Shown here one piece after another: positions 40,954 through 51,300 of a stretch of DNA of 64,000 nucleotides. Origin of the DNA: Proales similis. Lineage: Eukaryota; Rotifera; Eurotatoria; Ploima; Proalidae. Location of the stretch: contig JAGVRJ010000008.1 of the NCBI GenBank assembly GCA_019059635.1, positions 868,001 through 932,000 on the forward strand, read 5' to 3'. The position numbers and the translations under genes are program-made. The notes under the pieces were generated by a model. It did no database searches and was not told the origin of the DNA. It worked only from the letters and a program-made list of their open reading frames with translations. Each line of letters begins with the position of its first letter. The first letter of the stretch is position 1.

Positions 40954-43278
40954 ATGCTTTTAGTCAAATCGATCGTATTTCTGCTCGCACTGAGCGTGGC
41001 CAGTGCAAACCAGTGTATTCTAAGCTCAATCGACGAACCTTGCCGACATACGACGTCATGTGTGCCTGGTCGCGGACTCAAGTGCCAAAACGACGTCTGC
41101 GTGTAAGCCATCTTTCCCTATCTCTCTGCCTCTCTATCATCCATCAGCTTCTTTCCTAGCTGTCCAAGCCCCAAAGTCTGGAACGGAGCCGAGTGCGGTA
41201 AGCCATCGACATGACCTTGCTATCGTTTGCGTAACCATCGTGGCCGTTTGTGTAGCTGATGTGGACCAAGTGGGAGATGTTTGCGAGATTGAGAGGGGCT
41301 GCAGTCCTCAAACTGAGCTCCAGTGCCTCAACGGCAAATGCAGGTAAGCCACCTCGAGCGCAGCGTCTGATCGGCTTGTGTGTTGACGTGTTCGTTATAA
41401 GTTGTCCTGCCGAAACGGCGTTTATTGGCGGCGTCTGTGGTAAGCTTTCTGCTCGTTCTTTCATTATTAGGCAATCGAACTGCTTATCATTTGAACCAAA
41501 GTTGGCTCAGTAAAGCTCTGCTCGGAGAACTTGTGTGTTTACATTGATTTGGAGAAGGGCAACGCGCATGAAAATTTATACACTTGCATCAAAAAGGACC
41601 CGATTCAGCAAGGATGGAGCAAGTGGTCTCTTCCGGATTGCTCTAGAAACTATGAGCTTGAAAACATCTTGAAGAAATCGACTTTGGCGAGTTCGAAATT
41701 CAAATTTTTCGTAAGTGCTGCTTTTCAATTCGACCTGTCGATCGATCAATCGAACCATTCAAAGTGCTCGGGCATCGCTGAAATCAAACTTGTCATATTT
41801 GAAAATGGCCAGTTCAAGGTAGAGCCAGCGAATATGAATATCGCTTATCAAATGTGCGTGAGCACTCGTCAGCTCGGCTCGATTGATGCTTGCTGCTTAA
41901 ATGATGAGCATTGTGAAGATGGACTAAAATGCAAGGACGGATTCTGCCGGTTAGGCCTTTTTCATCATAATCAGCCAGCTTTTCTCTTTGTTAAAATTGT
42001 CTCGATAGCTGCCGATGGCCCAAAGTTTGGAATGGATATCGATGTGGTGCGTAGTTTTCCGCTTCTGATTCGTTCAGGAACTCTTTGCTCATGTGATTCT
42101 ATAGACAACCTGAACCAAGTTGGTGACAAGTGCTTGACAGAACGAGGCTGTAGTCCTACTAGTGACTTGCAATGCGTCAATGGTCGTTGCGAGTATGAAA
42201 TTCCTCCCAAATATCATTTTGAAGCGAAAAACTTATGCCGATGGTTCTAGATGTCCGGGCAAATCGGCAGCACTCATCAGAGACACTTGCTGTAATTCTA
42301 ATCCTTTTGACCGTGTCGTCGCCATTCTCATTCAGACAATTAGACGAGCCGATACACTTTTGCATCAAGAATAAATGTTTTTCGATCGATTTCAATGAAG
42401 TTACCTCTGGCGAGGCAAAATTCAATTGCGAACGATCCAATCCGAAGAAATCAGTCACTTATGATATTCTGCCCTGTATAGAATTGCATGGGCTGCAATT
42501 CTCTCCATTTTGGTGGAATTTAATGTTCAACTCAAATCCAAGCTTGCCCAAATTCGGATTTCAGGTAACATTCGAGGTTCTGTGAGTGACATAATTTTTA
42601 ATGAGATCTTCTATTCTAGTGTTCTTCTGGAACCAAGCTAAATCAACAGGTTTACATCAACGGGCGATTCTACTTAGATAGACTGGCAACTATGAGCTCA
42701 TTTTGCCTCGCCAATATAGAGCCTCTTTGTTGCAATGGTATAAACGGAGGAAGGCAATATCGACTTGATGTAGGCGCTTGTTATGTCTTTCCAGCGTGTA
42801 TAAACATTCTCATCTTTCTCTTGGCAATATTCACTTCTAGTCTTCGGAAGCGGATAAAACCACGGAGCTGACCTTGTTTAATTGCACCGTCAACTACAAG
42901 AACACTCCACATCAAGTCGGAGTCTACGAAGTGATCACCGATCGAACTTGCGACGAGCTATGTTCAGTATTCGGTCAAACGCAAGTTCGTTCCGAGTCGC
43001 CGTTGGCTTCAGGACCGATAAGCTTGAGTTCAAGCGTTGGCCAGGCGCTCGGCTGTCTCGCAAATTCAGATTTCTTCACCAAAATAGAGGTAGCTCTTAC
43101 TCGCCTTTTCATCCTTATCCCTGCGCTTTTGGTCACATATAGCTTGTTTAAGATTCAAGACACTGACGGCTCAGTGAAAATTGTGAGCAGAGAAGCGGAC
43201 GTATGGCAGCTAACTAGTGAGCAACCAGCGCAGGCTTGCTATTGCTGGAGTCCGATTCGTCCAGAAGAGGAAATCTAG
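40954..43278 (+). CDS. Secreted cysteine-rich protein, array gene 1 (EB-like modules plus two unassigned domains)
   Basis: Not a family I recognise. Exon 1 (40954-41102) encodes a signal peptide, MLLVKSIVFLLALSVASA, and the first EB-like module (EPCRHTTSC...GLKCQNDVCV). Very short phase-shifted introns separate further modules: CPSPKVWNGAEC, DVDQVGDVCEIERGCSPQTE, CPAETAFIGGVC. Then comes unassigned domain X1, C-x4-C-x15/16-C-x15/16-C (LCSENLCVYIDLE). Uniquely in this gene the set is repeated: CCLNDEHCEDGLKCKDGFCR, CRWPKVWNGYRC, NLNQVGDKCLTERGC, CPGKSAALIRDTCC, and a second X1 (HFCIKNKCFSIDFN). Domain X2 closes the protein: NCTVNYKNTPHQVGVYEV, TCDELC, SSSVGQALGC, CYCWSP, stop at 43278. Roughly 13 exons. 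Whether it is one transcript or two fused units needs RNA data; all junctions keep frame. Confidence 0.7.
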
Positions 43279-43564
43279 TCGAGAAGCAGTCTAGTTTTAG
43301 TTCAACCATCCACTATTGAAAACAATTTTATTCGACTGTCGTGGATCTTCTTGTTTTAGCTTTAATTTTTGTTGGTCAATTTGAAAGAAAAAGTTTGAAA
43401 ATATATTTTCTAGCTTAAACATGTTCTCTTTTTGGAACCTTTCTTATCTTCTTTTTTCTTTGACAAAATCGGTTGGGAACTATTTGATCGGAAGGATAAA
43501 GAGTTTCAATGATGGGTGAAGATTGAAAACATTTTGGTTAGTTTGTTTCAAATATTGTTTCGGT

Positions 43565-43895
43565 TCGAACTTGATTTCATCTTGCTGGACTCGAAAAGTT
43601 TGCAGGAGAAAAAAAAGCGGAGTGCGACTTAATCATCGCAATTTCAAGCAGCCGATCCCTATTGGCTGCATTCAAGCTGGCTTTGTGTTTCTAATAATTT
43701 TTCAAGGGTATTTAAAGCGTTCTAGATGAAGCATCGAAGACGTGAAATGCTTTTAGTCAAATCGATCGTATTTCTGCTCGCACTGAGCGTGGCCAGTGCA
43801 AACCAGTGTATTCTAAGCTCAATCGGCGAACCTTGCCGACATACGACGTCATGTAAGCCCGGACTCGGACTCAATTGTATCAACGAAGTCTGTCT
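43565..43895 (+). repeat. Duplicated promoter plus signal exon, array gene 2 copy
   Basis: Promoter and first exon of array gene 2, homologous to 45511-45831. Shared promoter text includes TATTGGCTGCA, TCAAGCTGGCTTTGTGTTTC and GGGTATTTAAAGCGTTCT (an inverted CCAAT box and TATA-like element). The signal exon is also nearly identical to 40954-41102 of gene 1, whose promoter is different. Confidence 0.85.
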
Positions 43896-45204
43896 GTAAG
43901 CCATCTTTCCCTCCATCCTCCTCTCTCTATCATCGATCAATATTGTGCTTAGCTGTCCGATTCCCAAAGTCTGGAATGGAATCAAATGCGGTATTTAATT
44001 TTGCAAACACTTTTTACAAATTATTCATCTCATACCTAATTAGATTTAATTTGAATTCTAGACGATGTGGACCAAGTTGGAGACAAATGCTTGATTGACC
44101 ATGGATGCAAGACAACTAGCGATTTGCGTTGTGTCAACGGCCGTTGCGAGTATGAATAACCGCCAAACTGCTCTTCTCAAGCCAAGAATAAAAGATTAAC
44201 GGTTCTAGATGCCCGAACAAATCAGCAGCACTCATCGGAGACGACTGCTGTAAGCACTTTCTCTGTTCATGGCTCGCTTGCCCGATCACTAAACATATTT
44301 TAGATGAGCCCATCGATTTTTGTTTCGGATCGAATTGTTATTCAATCGATTTAAACCAAGTTCCAAACTCAATCGTGCAATTTAACTGTAGACGATATGA
44401 TCAACACAAGTCAATTTCTTACATGATTCCCAATTGCACTGAAATTCAAAACAAATCAGAGGAATTTTTAGAATTGATAAGAAACAACGGTCATCTTTCC
44501 AATTTTTATCTCAACTTTTTGGTAACCGAGGCTGCTCTTTTATTTGTTGGCTTTTTTTCTAATAGAGCTTTGAATAAGTGTGCTCGAAATAGCAGCAGTT
44601 CTGGCTTAACTGACCTACTCACTTTTATTTTTTACAAAAACTCATTTTTGTTGATAGAAAATAAGGTTCCCGATTTACATCGTTCATTTTGTGCGATAAA
44701 AATTATTACACCCGAGAACGATGAACAGCCAAGCGTCTATGTAACATAACCAGCTTATAGCAGCTTGTTGTTCAGCTATGCCTTCAGCATTTTTCTCTTT
44801 TAAGGATTCCGTGGCAGATTTTAAAATATTCAAGTGCAATGTGACTCATCACTTTGCTACTTACCAAGTGTCTTTATTTCCCAATACTAAAAATGGAAGC
44901 TGTGAGGACGCTTGCCGCGCAATTAATCGGACCATTGCCCAGTCTGAGCACAATTTGGACTCGGGTATTATAAGCCAAAACTCTGGTATAGGACAAGCTC
45001 TCCTTTGCGACCCTTTATTTAGCAATGGCCTGCCTGTAAAGGTAAGAAAGTTTTTTTTTCTAGCCTCCGATTGCCTCTTAAACATGTTTCGTCTAGATTA
45101 AGGGTCTAGATGGAAAGGAGAATAGTATCAGCAAGCAGGGTGAACAAATTAGAGTTACTAACCAAGAGACCAGACTATGCTTGTGCTGGAAACCGGTCGA
45201 GTAG
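43747..45204 (+). CDS. Secreted cysteine-rich protein, array gene 2
   Basis: Same architecture as gene 1 but with a single set of modules. Exon 1 (43747-43895) encodes the near-identical signal peptide and EPCRHTTSCKPGLGLNCIN. Then CPIPKVWNGIKC, DDVDQVGDKCLIDHGCKT, CPNKSAALIGDDCC, domain X1 (DFCFGSNCYSIDLNQ, FNCRRYDQHKSISYMIPNC), a variable segment (LNKCARNSSSSG, LHRSFC), and domain X2: KCNVTHHFATYQVSLF, SCEDACRAINRTIAQSEH, SGIGQALLC. The last exon (IKGLDGKENSISK...LCLCWKPVE) stops at 45204. AATAAA at 45305. Introns are about 40-70 bases. Cysteines of X1 and X2 align with gene 1 although intervening residues differ widely. Confidence 0.72.
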
Positions 45205-45304
45205 GAACAGAATAATAGGGCGTGACAAATGACTCGATTCACTCGGTTTAAAGAACCATGATCATTCATCCGTTTTGTTTTTATATTGAGATTGAAGAAA
45301 ATCG

Positions 45305-45310
45305 AATAAA
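45305..45310 (+). terminator. Poly(A) signal of array gene 2
   Basis: AATAAA about 100 bases after the stop, with a second copy (ATTCAATAAATG) just downstream. Confidence 0.6.
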
Positions 45311-45510
45311 TTTTATTCAATAAATGAAAAAAAAGTTTCGATTATATTCAACCGCGATTGCCGACTTTTTTCATAAAAGTAAAGCTTCAATCTTTGCAAG
45401 TCGATTGCTAGTTGTTTAATTTTTTCTACTTGAAAAGCGGCATTCGAAACGTTTTGAATGAGCTTTAAAAGACAAAAAATGTTCTTCGTAAACTCGATTA
45501 ATTTCAACTT

Positions 45511-45831
45511 CGAATTTGATTTCATCTTGTTTTGTTACTTAAAATTGCGGCAGAACGAAAAGGAGGAGTGTGCGACCTGCTCATCGAAATTTTAAATCGC
45601 CGATCGCTATTGGCTGCAATCAAGCTGGCTTTGTGTTTCAAGGGTATTTAAAGCGTTCTGGATGAAGCATCTAAAACGTAAAATGCTTTTAGTCAAATCG
45701 ATCGTATTTCTGCTCGCACTGAGCGTGGCCAGTGCAAACCAGTGTATTCTAAGCTCAATCGGCGAACCTTGCCGACATACGACGTCATGTAAGCCCGGAC
45801 TCGGCCTCAAGTGTATCAACGAAGTCTGCGT
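45511..45831 (+). repeat. Duplicated promoter plus signal exon, array gene 3 copy
   Basis: Partner of 43565-43895. The two promoters differ mainly by a short deletion here between GTGTTTC and AAGGGTATTTAAAG, and by scattered substitutions. Exon 1 is again exactly 149 bases. Confidence 0.85.
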
Positions 45832-47654
45832 GTAAGTTGTCGATCAAGCATTCATGTTCGATGAGAATGCTCTCAATAGCCTTTTTAGCTGTCTAGAGCC
45901 GGAGGTTTGGAGCGGATTGAATTGCAGTACGATCTGATAGCAAATCTCATCTGATTTTAAATCGTCTCACCAGTAATGTTTGAAAGCTCTTGCTAACAAA
46001 ATCGGCAGCAGGTGCCAGGTAGACAGGGGCTGCAGTCCTACAACTGACTTGCGCTGTGTGAACGGCCGATGCCAGTAATAAGAATATCGATCAAGAAATT
46101 TCGCCCTCTCAATCCTGATGATTATTTCTAGGTGTCCAGATAACACAATATTCAGAAATGGAAAGTGCCGTAAGCTCAAGATTCAGCAATAATCCATAAT
46201 TATGTAATGAGCCTGCGCATCAAGTGGGACTATTTGACCAAGTGTGCTCTTCTATCACCGAATGTTTGGATGGCTTAACGTGCATCAATGGTCGATGCCA
46301 GTATGTCTTGTTGACTGTTCTTTGTATTTGTCTTAAATGGCCACCTCTTGTCTAGTTGCCCAGTAGATAAAACCTGGAACGGATTGGAATGCGGTAGGAC
46401 AAGCCAAATGATTTTCTCCAAGTGAAAGCATTCATTTGAGCTGCTAAACAGGATTTTTGGACCAACCCGGAGACAGATGTCTGATCAATTACGGCTGCAA
46501 TGCTACCACCGCTCTGCAGTGCATTGAAGGGCGATGCAAGTAACCCACGTTATTTCTTCATTTTTTGATCAACCCTCATCTCATTTCGGAGCGAAGGTGT
46601 CCGTCAGAGAGTTTGTTTGTTGGCGGCCAGTGCTGTAAGCAGCTTTATCCTCTCTTTTCACTCATTCATTCATATTCACTTTAACATCTTATTCCGTTCG
46701 CAGACTCAACGCAGGATATTTGTCTCGATGATTTTTCGGCGGCGATCAGATTCGTTAATTCAACCTACGAGCAGGCCGTGTGCGATTGTCGGTTTGTGGG
46801 TGGTTTAATTCAACCGGTTGTTCTCAACTGTGGCGATGAAGAATATATTCAGCAATTGGCTTCATATTTAAGAAAACTCGTCCCGCCAGTCCCTGAGAAC
46901 TATTTCCACGTAAAGAACTTAATCTAAACTCTAAAATCTGCTGGTCTTTTAAAAGCGCGTTCTTGCCAGTGCTTTGATGAAGATGACGGCCCAAAAGCCA
47001 TAAAAATGCCAACTATTACAGATGAGGCTGAAAAATATCATCAAGAGGTTTCTTCTCCTCCTAAATATGCGTTTCAAATTTGCGTTGGTCTTGCTACTGG
47101 CGATGATGGACAAGGTGAAATTTCTTTTTAAAATCCTTTGCAAACTATTACGAATTAATTTATGGTCTCTCTCTCCTTGGTTTAAGTAATCACTCCTCCG
47201 CCAAATGAAGAATGTACTGTTTCTATAAACAGTGTTGTATACAAATTTTCCATTCCGGCTAGTCCAATCAAAAAAACACGTTGTATCGACTATTGTCCAC
47301 AAAATGATTTAATACTATTGAAATTGTCGGAAGATGACCCTGAAGACGATGAAGTTTTACAAGCAATAGCTGATGAAGATAGCTGTCAAATCGATGATCT
47401 TGTGGTAATTTCGTGAGCTGGCTTGGTTATAATCGTATCAGAAATTTAGTTTTTCTATTTGAAGGTAAAAAAAAACAACCCAGGAAAAAGCAGCGTTGAA
47501 ATAGTCGAAATTGTAAACGGAGAATTTGTTAAGAGAAAACCGCAAGGTTCAACAGGATACTGCGCTTGTTATAAAATTGAAGGTACTTATTCCGTATTAA
47601 CAAGTTCGGGAGGGTTCAAAGGATTTAATTGAGTTTTTTTTTTGTTTAGTATAA
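45683..47654 (+). CDS. Secreted cysteine-rich protein, array gene 3
   Basis: Exon 1 (45683-45831) repeats the signal peptide and EPCRHTTSCKPGLGLKCIN. It carries more EB-like modules than gene 2: CLEPEVWSGLNC, CQVDRGCSPTTDLRC, CPDNTIFRNGKC, a module with CSSITECLDGLTCINGRC, CPVDKTWNGLEC, LDQPGDRCLINYGCNATTA, CPSESLFVGGQCC. Domain X1 is strongly diverged (ICLDDFSAAIRFVNS...VCDC...LNC). The C-terminal part keeps the X2 outline (ECTVSINSVVYKFSIP, RCIDYCPQND, YCACYKIE) but is acidic in the middle (LSEDDPEDDEVLQAIADED). The last codons follow a TTTAG acceptor, with the stop at 47652-47654; AATAAA at 47838. The exon order is a by-eye model and one module boundary near 45935-46015 is uncertain. Confidence 0.62.
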
Positions 47655-47837
47655 TGCATTCCACAAGGGTTGGTTCCTGTGCTTCACTCTAGAAATGATT
47701 CGACTCAAGGACTCAAACCATTCACCGTCATCTTGTTATTACCCTGTTTTAATTCTCACAAGCTGCTCCGTTTTAAGCTATTGATTTTATTTTCCTACTA
47801 TGAAAATAGAAAGTCTTTGGCATTTATTTTTTGTCAG

Positions 47838-47843
47838 AAATAA
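47838..47843 (+). terminator. Poly(A) signal of array gene 3
   Basis: AATAAA about 185 bases after the inferred stop; the NUP98 gene starts 460 bases further on. Confidence 0.5.
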
Positions 47844-48302
47844 ACCAAAAATCATTAAAGACGTGTTAATCAATTGCCTTAGGCAAAAGCTTGATTTTGC
47901 CGTCGTGAACGGGAAGAAAGTGATCATTTTCATTTGACCCGTCTTCAAAAATGACCAGGAACGGCCTGATCAATGCATGTACAACGGTCTTTTTGCTTTT
48001 TCATCATTTGCTTCGTATCGACAACATTCGAGCGAATGAAGTGGAACAAAGCAAGACAAGTTTTGAATGCAGTAGAGCAAGCATGGAGTCAGAATGGAGT
48101 TCGATCGCATTCGAGTGCATGCAAGCGGTCGAATTTCGAAATTCGCACGCAATTATTAAATAAAAAAATCAGAGAGCGTTTAATGAATGAGTTATAAAAG
48201 AGTGTCTGAACTACTGGTCGGCTTTTAAAAGCGAATTTAAAATCCCAAACCGCAATTTAGAAGAAAAGAGCAAAAGAGGCAGCCTTTAAGTGCTCAATCA
48301 AC

Positions 48303-51300
48303 ATGTCATTTGGCTCGTTCGGAGGCGGTGGCGGTTTCAATTCGTCATCGAGCTTTTTCTCTAATCAACAGAACAAACCGGCAACCAGTGGCGGCCTCTT
48401 CGGCAGCAGCACGCCGAGCACGAGTACAGGAACTGGACTGTTCGGATCTGGCGCGTCAAGCACGACATTTGGTGCAAGCACTGCATTTGGTTCGACGGCC
48501 GCCACTTCAAATGTGGTCGGCACTGGCCAGGTCAAGTTCAATCCGCCGTCAGGCCAAGACACAATCACCAAAGCGGGGACCACTCAAACGATCAACACTC
48601 TCCATCAATGCATAACCGCCATGAAAGAGTATGACTCCAAGTCTTTGGAAGAACTAAGACTCGAAGACTACCAAGCGAACCGAAAATTTCCAGCAGCCGG
48701 CTTCGGTGCAAGCACAGGCACAGGCCTATTCTCGTCGACCAGCACTCCAAGCAGCGGATTCGGCGGTACCGGAAGCTCTCTATTTGGCTCATCCACTACC
48801 CAAAGCAAGCCGTCAATATTCGGTGCTTCCACAACAACCACAACGTCTACGACAGGCTCGCCGAGTCTGTTCGGCTCGTCCACAGGCCAGAATAAGCCGC
48901 TGTTTGGCTCGACTACGCCTTCAACAGGAAGCGCCTTTTCTGGCTTTGGCTCGTCGTCTGGATTTGGAAGCTCGGCAACGAACACTTCTCAGCCATCGAT
49001 GTTCGGCTCAACGACCCCGACCCAATCGTCAGGAGGTGGTTTATTTGGTTCAAACACGGCAGGCACTGGCAGTGGAGGCGGTCTCTTTTCTTCATCTCAG
49101 GCACAGAACAAGCCGGCCTTTGGTGGTTTCGGTACCAGCACCACCACAACTCAACCGAGCTTTGGCGGCTTTGGCACCCAGTCGAATACGTCGGGCGGCT
49201 CACTGTTCGGCCAATCTTCCACAACAACTAATCAGTCGCCTCTTGCCAAACCGTTCGGTTCGACTGGCTCAGCGTTCGGCGGCGGATTTGGTCAAACGGC
49301 AAATACAAGTCTTGGTTTCGGCTCGCCAAGCACGGCTACCACCACTTCTTCTCCGAGTATATTCGGCTCGACAAGTACGCAAAACAAGCCTGCGTTCGGC
49401 ACTAGCACAACTCAAAGCACGGGCTTTGGTGGATTTGGGTCAACCAGCACAACGGGCACGGCCAACACTGGTGGCAGTATTTTTGGAGGATTTGGAAGTT
49501 CAACAGCAAGCCAACCTGCAGCAGGAAGCACAGCAACTCCGGCTTTTGGCAGTGGCCTCGGCACGACTTCAGCGTTTGGCTCAGGAACAAGTGGCGGTGG
49601 CCTATTCGGTTCTAGTGGCACAACCCAGCCAAGCACTGGAACCACCGGAGGAGGGCTTTTCGGCTCGAGTGGTACAACAAGCTCAGGTTTCGGCTCTGGA
49701 CTAAGCACTGGCTTCGGTTCGACCAATACCAGTCAAACTCAGCCTCAGACTTCATTCAATTTCGGAAGCACAAACACGAGCACTCTTGGCAGCGGGGCGG
49801 CCAACACGTCTGGCTTTGGGTCGGGTGGAGGATTATTTGGCTCCTCAGGCACAACGACAGCAGGGCAGAACACCAGCTTTGGTCTGGGCTCGAGCAATCT
49901 TGGCTCAAAACCAGGCGGTCTTGGTCTGGGCAGTTTCTCGCTGCAAACTGGTGGCACAACCGCTTCTCCGTTCGGCTCGGCAAACACATCGCTTATTGGT
50001 CAGCCATCTCAACTCAACCTCACTCCTCAGCAGCAACAGCAGCAGCAACAAAATCAATCAATGGTCCAGTCCCAGATGCTGGCGTTGTCCAACTCGCCGT
50101 ATGGAAGCACCGGTCTGCTTCGAGGCTCCGACCTGACCAAACGCGAAGAGATCTTAAAGCCGATTAGCCCTGTGGCCCAGCGTCCATACATTACCGAGGT
50201 CACGTCGCCTCAAAAGTCAACGTCGGCCTCGCTGATCGCCGACATTCGCGGAGGCCTCTCTCAACCTGTGAAAATCACTCCCAAAGCGCTGAGTCAGATC
50301 TCGTTGAACAAGAAAAACGACTTGTTCGAAGGCCTGGACGAGGACGAGTCGCCATGCTTCTATCCGCGCAAGAATATCAAAAAGCTCTTCTTCAGACCGA
50401 GTGACCAGAGTCAAGTGACTGATGAAAATCGAAGTGAAACGGTCGAACGCGAGGAGCCATTCCGACTGTTACCCATGAACAAAGAAAGCCCCAAGTCGAC
50501 AAAGTCGGACGTTTTCGACGAAGAGACCGAACAGGTCGCAAGTTCCCACCATCCTGCCAACATAATCCTCGATCGGCCGGACTATTTCACAATCCCGACA
50601 ATTCAAGAACTCGACAAGCTATGTGACGCCAAGGGCAACTGTCTGGTGGAAAACTTTGCGATTGGCCGCCTCGACTACGGATGCATCACGTTCCCGGGTG
50701 TGACAAATTTGGCCAACATGAATCTGGATGAGATTGTTCACATCAGACGCAAGGAAGTTCACGTCTACCTGGACGATGAGAGAAAGCCGCCCGTTGGCCA
50801 GGGTTTGAATAAGCCAGCCGAGGTGACTCTGCACAGAATATGGCCTAGCGATAAACACACAAAGCAGCCGATCACCGACCCGGAAGCGGTCATGGCGAGC
50901 GGCTATTATAAGAAAATAGAAAAGGCGACGAACACGATGGGCGCCCAGTTCATCGACTATGATCCAGTAACTGGCTCGTGGACATTCAAAGTGAAACACT
51001 TTTCCAAGTATGGCCTCGACGACTCGGACAAGGAAGAAGAGACCCAAGTGGCCAAGACTGTGCTGCTGGACGCCGGCAAGCTGAATCAGATGAGCAACGT
51101 GACCAAAAGCGGTCTAAAAGAGAGTGAAATGATTAAGAGACAAATGAAATTAATTGAATTGCGACGTCTTGAGCTGAAGAGAAAGACGAACGCTCTCGAC
51201 CCGCAGCAGTGGGAAATTATCAGTGAATACATGCCCAATGGCGATGCAAACAAGGCCAAATTCAATGAACAATCGAACATTAGACTCGAACTGTCTGGCG

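Noticed and set aside
40914-41111. Minus-strand open frame conserved at all three array-gene starts (also 43722-43985 and 45607-45819)
   Set aside because: It is antisense to the duplicated signal exon; its apparent conservation simply follows from the near-identical DNA.
48706-49704. 332-codon alternative plus-strand frame within NUP98
   Set aside because: It is an out-of-frame reading of the FG-repeat DNA, giving Arg/Ala/Gln repeats without any domain.
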